A DNA stretch of 64,000 bases from Oscillospiraceae bacterium (lineage in GTDB: Bacteria; Bacillota; Clostridia; Oscillospirales; UBA929), in contig JAIRUW010000076.1 in assembly GCA_031254195.1 (NCBI GenBank), forward strand, positions 1 through 64,000. The letters run 5' to 3'. Shown here piece after piece: positions 1-8,483 of this stretch. Below the pieces are notes generated by a model. The model made no database searches, was not told the origin of the DNA, and saw nothing but the letters and a program-made list of their open reading frames with translations. The position numbers were made by a program, and so were the translations under genes. Position 1 is the stretch's first letter. Every line of letters begins with the position of its first letter.

Positions 1-2019
1 AGCTTAACCGCAAAGATTCCGATCGTAATGGGAACGGATACGTATCCGGTCAGCTTTTACAACGAACGAGAAGAAGAATTCCAGGGAATTTCGATGGACG
101 CGCTTATGCTCATAAGCAAATTGACCGGGATTGAATTTGAGGTAATGAATGACAAGGACACATCCTGGGGAGAGCTGCTTGAAATGCTCAAAACAGGACA
201 GGCCGCGCTGCTTTCCGATTTGATACAGACAGAGGAGCGCAAGGAATTTTATACATGGCCCGAAACGCCCTTCTTTTCAACGCCTTACGCTTTCTTTTCA
301 AAAACAGAGTCCCCCGACCTTGAGATATACCAGATTAAGCAATCCGCTGTGGGTGTTGTGAGCTGGTGCGCTACCCGTAGCCTATATGAAAAATGGTTCC
401 CGGACAATGCAAATACCATATTATTCGACTCTCAGGACGCGGCGCTCGACGCTCTTGAAAACGATGAGATAGATTTGTTTTTCAATCTTGGGTATATCCT
501 TTATTATCAGAAGAATTTGCGTGAAAAGCCCGACTATAAAGCCAATTACACATTCCCTGTATTCAACGACATATTCTTTGGTCTTAATATAAACGAGCAG
601 GTGCTGTCCTCGATCATTGACAAATCCATTCCGTATATAGATACTGATAGTATTGCGAGTGACTGGACAAGACGCTCTTTTGATTATTCGAGGAAGCTTG
701 CGGAGGAGCAAGCACGCATTTTTTCCATTTCCGCCGTCTGCCTTTTGGTGCTGCTGGTCATCCTGATTTTGCTATTAATAAGGATTAATAATCAGGCGCA
801 TATCACCCTTGACGCGCACAATAAACTTAAACATACCTCTATACAATTGGAGGAGGCGCTTGAACAGGCAAACGCCGCAAGCAGGGCGAAGAGCGCTTTC
901 CTTTCCAGCATGAGCCATGAAATGCGGACGCCGATGAACGCGATTATCGGCATGACCGCCATTGGCAAAAACGCGAAAGACATAGAACGGAAAAATCACG
1001 CACTGAACAAGATCGGCGATGCTTCAAACCACCTGCTCGGCGTGATTAAAGACGTCCTTGACATGGCGAAAATAGAAGCTGATAAACTCGAACTGGCTCC
1101 CATAGAGTTTAACTTTGAACATATGCTGCAAAAGGTGATGACAGTCATAGGTTTCCGGGTAGATGAAAAACGGCAGCGTCTGGTCTTAAAGGTAGATGAG
1201 AGTATTCCGCGTGTTATAGAGGGCGACGACCAGCGATTGGCGCAAGTCATTACCAACCTTCTGGCAAACGCGGTGAAATTTACGCCTGAGGAAGGAGAGA
1301 TCCGCCTCGACGCCTCTCTGATGGGGGAAGCGGACGGTGAGTGTGAGCTGCGCATCGAAGTGACCGACAGCGGTATCGGCATATCGCCCGAACAGCAGGC
1401 AAGACTATTCAGCGCTTTTGCGCAAGCCGATAGCGGAATAAGCCGTACATACGGGGGAACAGGCTTGGGTCTCACAATCTCAAAACGCATTGTCGAACTA
1501 ATGGACGGCAGCATATGGGTCGAATCGGAACTTGGTCAGGGGGCAAAGTTTACATTTACGGTGAAGGTTCGGCGCGGGCAGAATCAGGGCTTAGGCGCAG
1601 AGAGGCCCGATACAGACCATGCGACAGTCTCCTGCGAGTTCCAAGGAAAAATGATGCTGCTTGCCGAGGATATAGAGATAAACCGCGAAATTCTCATGGC
1701 ACTCTTGGAAGACACCGGGCTCACGATTGAATGCGCCGAAAACGGCAAGGAAGCTGTTAATATGATTGAAGCGGCTTCCGGCAGGTACGATATTGTGTTC
1801 ATGGATGTGCAGATGCCCCATATGGACGGGCTTGAGGCGACGCGGCGCATACGCGCCATGCCCGGCCATCAGCGCGAAAAACTGCCGGTCATTGCTATGA
1901 CCGCTAACATCTTTAAGGATGATATTGAGGAGTGTCTTGCGGCGGGAATGGATTCACATATCGGTAAGCCGCTTGATTTAGACAGGGTCTTGGAGGTATT
2001 GCGCAAGCATCTGAAATAG
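1..2019 (+). CDS. Hybrid sensor histidine kinase (5' end outside window)
   Basis: The reading frame is open from base 1, so the start lies upstream. An ATG at 28 exists but cuts into the first domain. Counting from that ATG, residues 1-220 resemble an SBP_bac_3-type solute-binding sensor domain. A membrane helix follows at about 233-255, then a HisKA domain with the phospho-acceptor His297 in SHEMRTPMN, an HATPase with N, G1 (DSGIGI) and G2 (GGTGLGL) boxes, and a C-terminal receiver domain with phospho-acceptor Asp593 in FMDVQMPHMDG. The expected role is sensing an extracellular small molecule and passing phosphate internally to the receiver. No partner response regulator or transporter is visible downstream; the next gene runs the other way and ends 7 bases later. 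Confidence 0.9.
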   Translation, partial: SLTAKIPIVMGTDTYPVSFYNEREEEFQGISMDALMLISKLTGIEFEVMNDKDTSWGELLEMLKTGQAALLSDLIQTEERKEFYTWPETPFFSTPYAFFSKTESPDLEIYQIKQSAVGVVSWCATRSLYEKWFPDNANTILFDSQDAALDALENDEIDLFFNLGYILYYQKNLREKPDYKANYTFPVFNDIFFGLNINEQVLSSIIDKSIPYIDTDSIASDWTRRSFDYSRKLAEEQARIFSISAVCLLVLLVILILLLIRINNQAHITLDAHNKLKHTSIQLEEALEQANAASRAKSAFLSSMSHEMRTPMNAIIGMTAIGKNAKDIERKNHALNKIGDASNHLLGVIKDVLDMAKIEADKLELAPIEFNFEHMLQKVMTVIGFRVDEKRQRLVLKVDESIPRVIEGDDQRLAQVITNLLANAVKFTPEEGEIRLDASLMGEADGECELRIEVTDSGIGISPEQQARLFSAFAQADSGISRTYGGTGLGLTISKRIVELMDGSIWVESELGQGAKFTFTVKVRRGQNQGLGAERPDTDHATVSCEFQGKMMLLAEDIEINREILMALLEDTGLTIECAENGKEAVNMIEAASGRYDIVFMDVQMPHMDGLEATRRIRAMPGHQREKLPVIAMTANIFKDDIEECLAAGMDSHIGKPLDLDRVLEVLRKHLK

Positions 2020-2026
2020 CGTCCTA

Positions 2027-2860
2027 TCACATCTGCCCGCCTTCCGCAAATGCGCGGCCTGTTTCGCTTGCCAAATACTCCCGCGCCGTCCCAAAAAACA
2101 AAGCGGACCGGCCGGCGATATGCAGGACATGGGAAGCATACCGCAAAGCGGCTATGTCGTGGGAAATCATTACGACGGTTATGCCGTCATGATTCAGCTC
2201 CGCGATCAACCTATACATCTCAAACGCCGCTTTCGGATCAAGCCCCGCTGCCGGTTCGTCGAGCAGGAGGATTTTCCGGGCGGCGCATAAAGCCCTTGCC
2301 AAAAGCACCCTCTGCTGCTGTCCGCCGGATAGATCCCGGTAACAGCGTTTGGCAAGGGGGGCGATTTCCAGTTTCTCCATATTGCCTTCTGCCATTTGCT
2401 TTTCCGCCTTGTTATAAAACGACCGCAGGCCGCGGCGGTTGAGGCAGCCGGACCGGACGACCTCTCTTACCGACGCGGGAAAATCCTTTTGTACAACAGT
2501 CCGCTGGGGAAGATAGCCGATCTCGCGGGGCCCGACGCCGTCATCTGTCAAGACCCGTCCCGACATCGGCGCTTTTAGACCCAGTAAGGCGTTCATCAGC
2601 GTGCTCTTGCCGGAGCCGTTTTCCCCTACAACGCACAGATAATCCCCGGCGTTTACAGAAAAGGAAAGGCCGGACACAACCGCTTTCCCTTCATATCCGA
2701 GTGTCAAATCCTCACAGGCCAGCTGTGAAATAGGGCTTCCCCCTTTATCCTCCGCCGTTTGCCGGAAAAACCGGGCTATCCCTAGTATGCTCCATTCGTC
2801 CATCTTATAAGCCTGGCGGCCTTTGGTGCGCGCAAAAAATCCCGCAGCCTTTTCAGGCAT
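2027..2860 (-). CDS. Metal-type ABC transporter ATP-binding protein, orphan
   Basis: This is an ABC ATPase of the zinc/manganese (ZnuC/MntB-like) kind. It has a Walker A motif GENGSGKSTLMN, a Q-loop in GYLPQRT, the signature LSGGQQQRVLLARAL, Walker B ILLLDEPAAGLD and the switch histidine in ISHD. The conserved domain starts at about residue 47. The first 45 residues fit no family member I know, and neither the start at 2860 nor an internal ATG at 2803 has a clear ribosome site. No permease or metal-binding lipoprotein lies next to it. It may be the leftover of a znuACB-type operon, or it may serve a permease encoded elsewhere. Its substrate is inferred only from the family. Confidence 0.8.
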   Translation of the reverse strand: MPEKAAGFFARTKGRQAYKMDEWSILGIARFFRQTAEDKGGSPISQLACEDLTLGYEGKAVVSGLSFSVNAGDYLCVVGENGSGKSTLMNALLGLKAPMSGRVLTDDGVGPREIGYLPQRTVVQKDFPASVREVVRSGCLNRRGLRSFYNKAEKQMAEGNMEKLEIAPLAKRCYRDLSGGQQQRVLLARALCAARKILLLDEPAAGLDPKAAFEMYRLIAELNHDGITVVMISHDIAALRYASHVLHIAGRSALFFGTAREYLASETGRAFAEGGQM

Positions 2861-2917
2861 GCCGTTTTTATGTAAGACAAATATGGCTCAGTCAAAAATA
2901 ATCGGGAGGAAGATACA

Positions 2918-4177
2918 GTGAAAATCACAAAAGTTAAAATCTTGGCAATCGCCCTTATGCTTTTGTTTGTACTCGCCCTATCCGCTTGCAATTATATCGG
3001 CGCAGACAACACGCCAATGTCACCCCCGGAATACCCCATCATAGACGGCAGTACCTCCACTATGATAATGCACGCGGCAATTCGGGCATACCTGACTGAT
3101 GAATACCTCGTAGACCAGCATAGCCAAACATACACCGCGCTTGAACGCCTCATACCCGGCAGCGATGACCCTGCCGACATTGTGCTTGCCGTGAAATATT
3201 ACGACGACACATTACAAGACGCCAAAGAACGCGGCGCGGATTTGGTGGTTACTCCGATTGCCAAAGAGGGTTTTGTCTTTATGCTGCACAAAGATAACCC
3301 TATTGACAGCTTAACGGCGCAACAACTACGGGATATTTTCTCAGGGAAAGTCACAAACTGGAAAGAATTTGGAGGCAAGGACGAGAAGATCGTACCCGTT
3401 CATCGCAACTGGAACTCCGGCAGTCAGACCGCAATGAAAGATTTTATGGGCGATGTACCGCTTACGGATATGACGGAGGACGACACTATAAAACTCGCGT
3501 TTTCTATGGGTATTATGATTGAAACAGTTTGGACAACAGGAACCGGCGCCATCGGGTATAATATTTACAGTTGGTCCGCGGGACAAGGGGCGGGATTCGG
3601 ACTGGAAAACGTGAAATTCCTGACAGTTGACGGAATTGCTCCGTCAAGCGCAACCCTCGCCGACAACAGTTACCCCCTCATAGTCTACACTTACAGTTAC
3701 TACAACAACGGTAACGCCAAAGGCAAAGCCCTCACCGACTGGCTTTTATCCGCCGAAGGGCAAAATGTCATTGCAAGCGCGGGCTATGTGGGTATCTATG
3801 GCGATATTTCCACTGAGAATATGCCCGATTTCAATAAAGACGATTTTTATTCTGTCGTGGCAACCGAAGAATACTATATTGGCACAGGACTGTACGACCC
3901 AATTGGCGTCATGCCCACCCCTGACGGTGATAAATACCGTTATCAATACTCTAACAGCGAACGGCTCCCCGGCAGACAACAGATCGCAAACCTTGCCGCA
4001 GACAAGGGCAAAGCTGTCACCATACTCCGCTTGGTCCATTTTTGGGACACAGACGAAAATAACCACGAATACAAGCGTTTTATTGTGTTGACAAGGGAAA
4101 GAGGCGGCGCGTTTGAGGTCATTAATGAGGGCGAGGTATTGTCATTTGAGAACGGCATTATAACCTCGTGGCGGTAA
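2918..4177 (+). CDS. PstS-like substrate-binding lipoprotein with C-terminal extension
   Basis: The start is GTG at 2918, preceded by GGGAGGAAG. The signal peptide ends in a lipobox (LALSAC, Cys24), so the mature protein is lipid-anchored outside the membrane. Residues 40-300 follow the phosphate-binding PstS pattern: a PIIDGSTST phosphate-loop-like start, then LRDIFSGKVTNWKEFGG and TGTGAIGYN. A segment of about 100 residues after position 320 is not part of ordinary PstS. No pstCAB or phoU genes follow, so it may be a stand-alone binding protein or feed a distant transporter. The upstream neighbour is divergent; the downstream neighbour is convergent, with a GC-rich hairpin (4196-4212) between them. 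Confidence 0.8.
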   Translation: MKITKVKILAIALMLLFVLALSACNYIGADNTPMSPPEYPIIDGSTSTMIMHAAIRAYLTDEYLVDQHSQTYTALERLIPGSDDPADIVLAVKYYDDTLQDAKERGADLVVTPIAKEGFVFMLHKDNPIDSLTAQQLRDIFSGKVTNWKEFGGKDEKIVPVHRNWNSGSQTAMKDFMGDVPLTDMTEDDTIKLAFSMGIMIETVWTTGTGAIGYNIYSWSAGQGAGFGLENVKFLTVDGIAPSSATLADNSYPLIVYTYSYYNNGNAKGKALTDWLLSAEGQNVIASAGYVGIYGDISTENMPDFNKDDFYSVVATEEYYIGTGLYDPIGVMPTPDGDKYRYQYSNSERLPGRQQIANLAADKGKAVTILRLVHFWDTDENNHEYKRFIVLTRERGGAFEVINEGEVLSFENGIITSWR

Positions 4178-4195
4178 CAGGGATCCAAGAAATCC

Positions 4196-4212
4196 AACGC
4201 CCCGCGGGCGTT
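4196..4212. terminator. Small GC hairpin between convergent genes
   Basis: AACGCCC, a 3-base loop and GGGCGTT form a perfect 7-bp stem between the PstS-like gene and the nucleotidyltransferase gene. Neither side has a clear T run, so termination is likely but not proven. Confidence 0.35.
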
Positions 4213-4223
4213 AGCAAAATATA

Positions 4224-4979
4224 TCAGTTCCATTCATAGGGGTCGGCAAAATTGTTCATGACGGTATTATGCTCCTTCGGATAGTCATACGAGGTCCACG
4301 CTTCATAAGCATCAACCAATGCCGCGCAATCCTCATCCGACAGGGACTTCATAAACCGTGCGCACATTTTGGCGACGCCCTCCGGCTTATGAGGCGCGCG
4401 GATTACAGATTCCTCCAGCTTTCGCAGAGAGGGGAAGAGTATTTCATTTTCCAGAAGTATCAAGCGGTACAGACAATAAATCATCCCGTCCGCCACATGG
4501 TGCCGCATGTATCCCTCCGGTTTGCAGACCTTCCAAAAATACGAGTGATACATTTTGAAGGTGCAGTAAAAACGAAACTGCTTTGCCGCGGCTTCGCTCT
4601 TTTGAAAAACGGGTATCTTCTCCGCCAGCTCCGGCAAGCCCGGTTCATCGCAAAAGAGAACCTTTGCGCAGGAAAACATATTGCGCATTGGTTCCGTGCC
4701 GCTTCGGACGACGGTTTCCAAGTTCTCACGAGTCATATAGTGGATGTTGAAGTACCCGCCTTCATAGGTACATTTGCCGAACAGCGTCTCCTCCAACCCT
4801 GGGCCGGCCTTCTTCCGCTCATAGGCCTCCCGCGGCACGACCGCCACGCCGTCGATGTCCGAGTCCGGGCGCTCGGTGCCGGTAGCGACCGAGCCAATCA
4901 GAAACAACGCCTTAATGTCCGGGTCTTGACGGTAATGCTGTATCATGTTTTGGATAGACTCCTCATGATGCCTCATCAC
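4224..4979 (-). CDS. Nucleotidyltransferase-domain protein (Pol beta superfamily)
   Basis: The N-terminal part carries the nucleotidyltransferase signature GSVATGTERPDSDIDG at about residues 28-43; the two Asp of SDID would bind metal. The rest (about 100-251) is a mostly helical domain of the kind seen in aminoglycoside adenylyltransferase-like and streptomycin/kanamycin nucleotidyltransferase-like proteins. I cannot say what it transfers a nucleotide to. Its start overlaps by 17 bases the end of the GH11 gene upstream on the same strand, so the two are probably co-transcribed. An ordinary toxin-antitoxin MNT/HEPN role is unlikely, because the protein is much longer than MNT antitoxins. Confidence 0.75.
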   Translation of the reverse strand: MMRHHEESIQNMIQHYRQDPDIKALFLIGSVATGTERPDSDIDGVAVVPREAYERKKAGPGLEETLFGKCTYEGGYFNIHYMTRENLETVVRSGTEPMRNMFSCAKVLFCDEPGLPELAEKIPVFQKSEAAAKQFRFYCTFKMYHSYFWKVCKPEGYMRHHVADGMIYCLYRLILLENEILFPSLRKLEESVIRAPHKPEGVAKMCARFMKSLSDEDCAALVDAYEAWTSYDYPKEHNTVMNNFADPYEWN

Positions 4980-5991
4980 TTCCCCGCTTCCCTTTCCTCA
5001 CCGCAATAGTGATAAACGTCGCGGCGACCGCAATAATCACAACAATCGTAACGATAAACCAGACAGGGACCGGCTTGCTTGGTTCTTCCGTGCTGCCGGC
5101 TGGCGTGACCGGAGCGGCGGGCGAGGGCGCGTCCGGCTCGATAGGAGAAGGAGCGGCCGGGGCATCGGGCGACGGGGACGGCGTGGGCTCCGCTTCCGGC
5201 TCGGTGGCGGACGGTTCGGCTTCCACTTCTATTTCATCCGGCTCATCCGGTTCTACTGGCTCGACATATTCTCCCGGCTCCCCGTAAACCGTATCGCCGA
5301 TGGTCAGCACATGACTGTAGACATTAGCGTTGCCGCGGCTCTGAAACCCCTCAACGCACAGAGAAACCTCATACAATGTCCCGCTCATATCCAAGCCTAT
5401 CTCTTCCCACGCCTTGAAATGCTCTGTGATGGATATGGTGCCCTCGTTCCTCTTATCGACACGGACACTGTAATATTGCTCAAAAGTTGTTTTATCCCCA
5501 TGTATAGACGGCTGATCTACACGCAGGCCTACATAGATATCATACATGCTGCCGTCGGCCTCAAAACGGCCCCTGTATCCCTGTCCCCCGGTCGGTATAT
5601 AGTTGCCGTAGTTCTCAACGACATAGAACTCAATCAGCGGGTTTTCTGTCCAGCCGTATACGCAAAGATACGACACATCCCCGCGCGTTATATTGTAGAT
5701 AGCCCCATATTCTAAAAATATATCACCATAATCCTCATATGTCTTAGTGCTCCCCAGCTTTTTGCCTATACGGAGCAGATTATTGAACCCAGACCATTCG
5801 CAGGTAAAAGTACCGCCGCCTGTAAGGGTCATGCTGGACTCGTCTGTGCTCCTCTGTGTCCAAAACTCATAGTCAAAGCCGTCGCGGGACCCGCGTTTGT
5901 TCTGTGTCATTGTGATGGGGTCGGAAGCCGCCGACACAAGCGGCAGGAAGGCAAAAAGAACGGCTAGGATCAGCACGATTTTCCTGTTCAT
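4963..5991 (-). CDS. Membrane-anchored GH11 (endo-1,4-beta-xylanase-like) protein
   Basis: The start at 5991 was chosen because it follows AAAGGGG and opens a good signal peptide; a longer frame to 6069 lacks both. Residues 35-230 are a glycoside hydrolase family 11 jelly roll. The nucleophile Glu121 sits in NPLIEFYVVE, the acid/base Glu214 in CVEGFQSRGNAN, and the thumb loop is QPSIHGDKTTFEQYYSVR. From about 245 to 320 runs a Pro/Glu/Ser-rich linker, followed by one hydrophobic helix (about 322-343) and a basic tail (RKGKRG). The enzyme should therefore face outside and be held by a C-terminal membrane helix. It would cleave xylan backbones. It is transcribed divergently from the AraC-GH11 fusion, the likely regulator. 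Confidence 0.88.
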   Translation of the reverse strand: MNRKIVLILAVLFAFLPLVSAASDPITMTQNKRGSRDGFDYEFWTQRSTDESSMTLTGGGTFTCEWSGFNNLLRIGKKLGSTKTYEDYGDIFLEYGAIYNITRGDVSYLCVYGWTENPLIEFYVVENYGNYIPTGGQGYRGRFEADGSMYDIYVGLRVDQPSIHGDKTTFEQYYSVRVDKRNEGTISITEHFKAWEEIGLDMSGTLYEVSLCVEGFQSRGNANVYSHVLTIGDTVYGEPGEYVEPVEPDEPDEIEVEAEPSATEPEAEPTPSPSPDAPAAPSPIEPDAPSPAAPVTPAGSTEEPSKPVPVWFIVTIVVIIAVAATFITIAVRKGKRGSDEAS

Positions 5992-6110
5992 TTGGTTTCC
6001 CCTTTCTTGACTTGCGCAACTGTTTAGTGTATAGTAACGCAAAAAGCAAAAAACTTCAATGCGAATCATACCTTATTTATATCATTATCGTAACATGAAG
6101 GTGGTATTTT

Positions 6111-7061
6111 ATGGATTCCAGCGAGCGCGTAAATGGCATCCTTGCCTTTATCCATGAGCGCTACAAGGAAAAAATCACGGCGGAGATGATCGCCGGGCAT
6201 ATGAAAATCAGCCGCGGCGAATGCTTCCGCTGTTTCAAGCGCTCTTTGAACCAAAGCCTCTTCGGGTATATTAATGAATACCGTTTGGCAAAGGCCGCCG
6301 AGCTATTTAGGACAACCGATATGTCGATCATGGATATAAGTACAGAGTGCGGTTTTGGTAACGCAAGCTATTTAGGAAAATTATTCAAAGACGCTTATAA
6401 GCTGACCCCGCTCCAATACAAAAAGGCGCAGATTTGGACAGAGAACACAATCAGAAACGTCAACGGCTGCGACTACGAATATTACAAAGACACCGGCAGC
6501 GGGACTATGACCATAACCGGCGGCGCGGGCAACGGCTCTTTCACTTGCGAATGGGGCAAGATTGGCAACATATTATTCCGCGGCGGCAAAAAATTCGCTG
6601 CCCGCGATCGAATATACAGCCAAATCGGCGGCATATCGCTCCAATATGACGCCACTGTTGACGCCTACGGGGATTCATACCTCTGCGTATACGGCTGGAT
6701 GGTAGATCCGCTGGTCGAATGGTATATCATCGAACGCTTCAGCACCTATAAACCCCCGGGCGACGGGGTTCTTTTGGATACCCTTGAAACGGGAGGCGGT
6801 ACATATGAAGTCTACCGCGTCGCCAGGAAAGACCGCCCGTCCGCTCTGGGCGGCGGGGTAGAATCCTTCGACCAATATTGGAGTGTCCGCACTTCGAACC
6901 GTTCCAGCGGCACGGTGGATATCAGCGCGCATTTCCGCGCATGGGAGGATTTAGGGCTACCGATGGGAAAACTGGCGGAGGTGTCTTTGTCGGTCGAGGG
7001 CTGGCTGAGCAGCGGCAACGCGGATATCCGTACGAACGTGCTGAAAATCAGCAAAGTGTAA
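6111..7061 (+). CDS. AraC-type DNA-binding domain fused to a GH11 domain
   Basis: The start ATG at 6111 follows AAGGTGG. Residues 1-105 are an AraC/XylS double helix-turn-helix (second helix region DISTECGFGNASYLGKLF, ending LTPLQYKKA). Residues 108-316 are a complete GH11 jelly roll that keeps both catalytic glutamates: Glu203 in DPLVEWYIIE and Glu296 in SVEGWLSSGNAD. The thumb is RPSALGG...FDQYWSVR. There is no signal peptide or membrane helix, so it should be cytoplasmic. The layout suggests a transcription factor that uses a xylanase fold to bind or cleave xylo-oligosaccharides. It faces a secreted, anchored GH11 gene across a 119-bp divergent region, the obvious target. Sensor versus active enzyme cannot be decided from sequence. 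Confidence 0.92.
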   Translation: MDSSERVNGILAFIHERYKEKITAEMIAGHMKISRGECFRCFKRSLNQSLFGYINEYRLAKAAELFRTTDMSIMDISTECGFGNASYLGKLFKDAYKLTPLQYKKAQIWTENTIRNVNGCDYEYYKDTGSGTMTITGGAGNGSFTCEWGKIGNILFRGGKKFAARDRIYSQIGGISLQYDATVDAYGDSYLCVYGWMVDPLVEWYIIERFSTYKPPGDGVLLDTLETGGGTYEVYRVARKDRPSALGGGVESFDQYWSVRTSNRSSGTVDISAHFRAWEDLGLPMGKLAEVSLSVEGWLSSGNADIRTNVLKISKV

Positions 7062-7097
7062 ATTATTGACTTTTTCAGTCTTAATGTCGCTTTTTTG

Positions 7098-7126
7098 TTG
7101 CAATTAGTGCGGCAACGTGATACAAT
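7098..7126 (+). promoter_or_regulatory. Promoter of the alcohol dehydrogenase gene
   Basis: TTGCAA (7098-7103), a 17-bp spacer and TACAAT (7121-7126) lie 33 bp before the start. The spacer is overlapped by an inverted repeat GTTGC...GCAAC, a possible operator. Confidence 0.6.
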
Positions 7127-7158
7127 ATGGTCAATTTATAATTAAGGGGGCCATATCG

Positions 7159-8361
7159 ATGTCTTGGGAAAAAGCGATCAACATCGGCAATGTAAGCACC
7201 ATCATCTGCGGAAGCCACGTTTTCCTCGGGGTGGGAGCCATTGAGAAGATGGATTTCATCGCGGAGCAGCTAAAAGCCCGTGGGATTGACAGTATCATCG
7301 CCATGACCGGGAAAGGCGCCTACAAATCAACCGGAGCGTGGGATTATGTGACCAAAGCACTGGACAAGCACGGGATAAAGTACACCCTCTACAATAAGGT
7401 ACAGCCCAACCCGGAAACCCACCAGGTTGACGAAGCGGTCAAAATCGCGAGGGAGGCCGGGGCGAAGGCTGTCATTGCGATCGGCGGCGGAAGCCCGATC
7501 GACGCGGGCAAGAGCGTGGCCATCCTCCTCGAATACCCCGAGTATACCTGTCAAGACCTCTACGAGATGAAGTTCAGCGCCGAACGGGCGGTCCCGGTCA
7601 TTGCCATCAACCTCACCCACGGCACCGGCTCGGAAGCCAACCGTTTTGCGGTGGTCACCATCCCCGAGAAGGAATACAAGCCCGCCATCGCTTATGACTG
7701 CATCTATCCGCTATTTTCTATCGACGACCCGGCGCTGATGGCCGGGCTGCCCGCCAACCAGACCCGCTATGTCAGCATCGACGCGGTAAACCACGTGGTA
7801 GAAGCCGCGACGACGGTGCTCAACAACCCCTTTTCGGTGACATTGGGCAAAGAGGTCGTACGGCTGGTGGCAAAATACCTTCCCGCCGCGATCATTAAAC
7901 CGGACGACCTGACCGCGCGGTATTTCCTTACATATGCCGCCATGATGGCGGGTACCAGCTTCGATAACGGCTTGCTCCATTTCACCCACGCGCTGGAGCA
8001 TCCCCTCAGCGGCATCAAGCCGGAGCTCCCCCACGGCCTCGGTCTGGCGATTCTGCTGCCTGCCGTGATTAAAGCCATTTATCCGGCTTGCGGCGCGATT
8101 TTAGCGGATATGCTAAGCCCTGCCGTCTCCGGGCTGACCGGCGCCGCCTCCGAAGCGGATAAAGCCGCGAGCGGCATCCGCACTTGGCTGCATTCCGTCG
8201 GGGTGACCGAAACGCTTTCGGATATCGGCTTTACAAAAGCGGATGTGCCCAGACTGGTGCAACTGGCGTTTGAAACCCCGGGACTGGAAGGCCTGCTGAA
8301 CTGCGCCCCGGTCAGCCATGACAGGGACGCCGTGGAGAAAATCTATTCGGGATCGTTCTGA
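7159..8361 (+). CDS. Iron-containing alcohol dehydrogenase family protein
   Basis: The start at 7159 follows AAGGGGG with an 8-base gap; an upstream in-frame codon at 7117 lies inside the promoter and is rejected. The protein has the group III (Fe-ADH) pattern: the NAD(P)-binding loop AIGGGSPIDAGKS at about residue 100, and metal-ligand histidines in the C-terminal helical half (LLHFTHALEHPLSG and LPHGLGLAI). The length of 400 residues is normal. It would reduce aldehydes or oxidise alcohols with NAD(P)H. The exact substrate is not evident. It follows the AraC-GH11 gene but has its own promoter. Confidence 0.88.
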   Translation: MSWEKAINIGNVSTIICGSHVFLGVGAIEKMDFIAEQLKARGIDSIIAMTGKGAYKSTGAWDYVTKALDKHGIKYTLYNKVQPNPETHQVDEAVKIAREAGAKAVIAIGGGSPIDAGKSVAILLEYPEYTCQDLYEMKFSAERAVPVIAINLTHGTGSEANRFAVVTIPEKEYKPAIAYDCIYPLFSIDDPALMAGLPANQTRYVSIDAVNHVVEAATTVLNNPFSVTLGKEVVRLVAKYLPAAIIKPDDLTARYFLTYAAMMAGTSFDNGLLHFTHALEHPLSGIKPELPHGLGLAILLPAVIKAIYPACGAILADMLSPAVSGLTGAASEADKAASGIRTWLHSVGVTETLSDIGFTKADVPRLVQLAFETPGLEGLLNCAPVSHDRDAVEKIYSGSF

Positions 8362-8400
8362 TATAAAAGTTGCTGAAAACCGTGACTGCTCTAATATCTG

Positions 8401-8437
8401 TCCGCCCGACTATTCTTTATAGGAAAAGTCGGGCGGA
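8401..8437. terminator. Strong hairpin upstream of the AraC/GyrI gene
   Basis: TCCGCCCGACT (8401-8411) pairs perfectly over 11 bp with AGTCGGGCGGA (8427-8437). No T run follows. It sits between the alcohol dehydrogenase and the AraC gene and could be a terminator or part of the AraC leader. Confidence 0.45.
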
Positions 8438-8483
8438 AGCCCGCCGCCTTTGCTATCCTTGAAAACAGAAAGGAGGTCGGGGT

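Noticed and set aside
4224-4979. MNT-HEPN toxin-antitoxin component
   Set aside because: The protein is 251 residues with a long helical C-terminus and there is no HEPN partner next to it.
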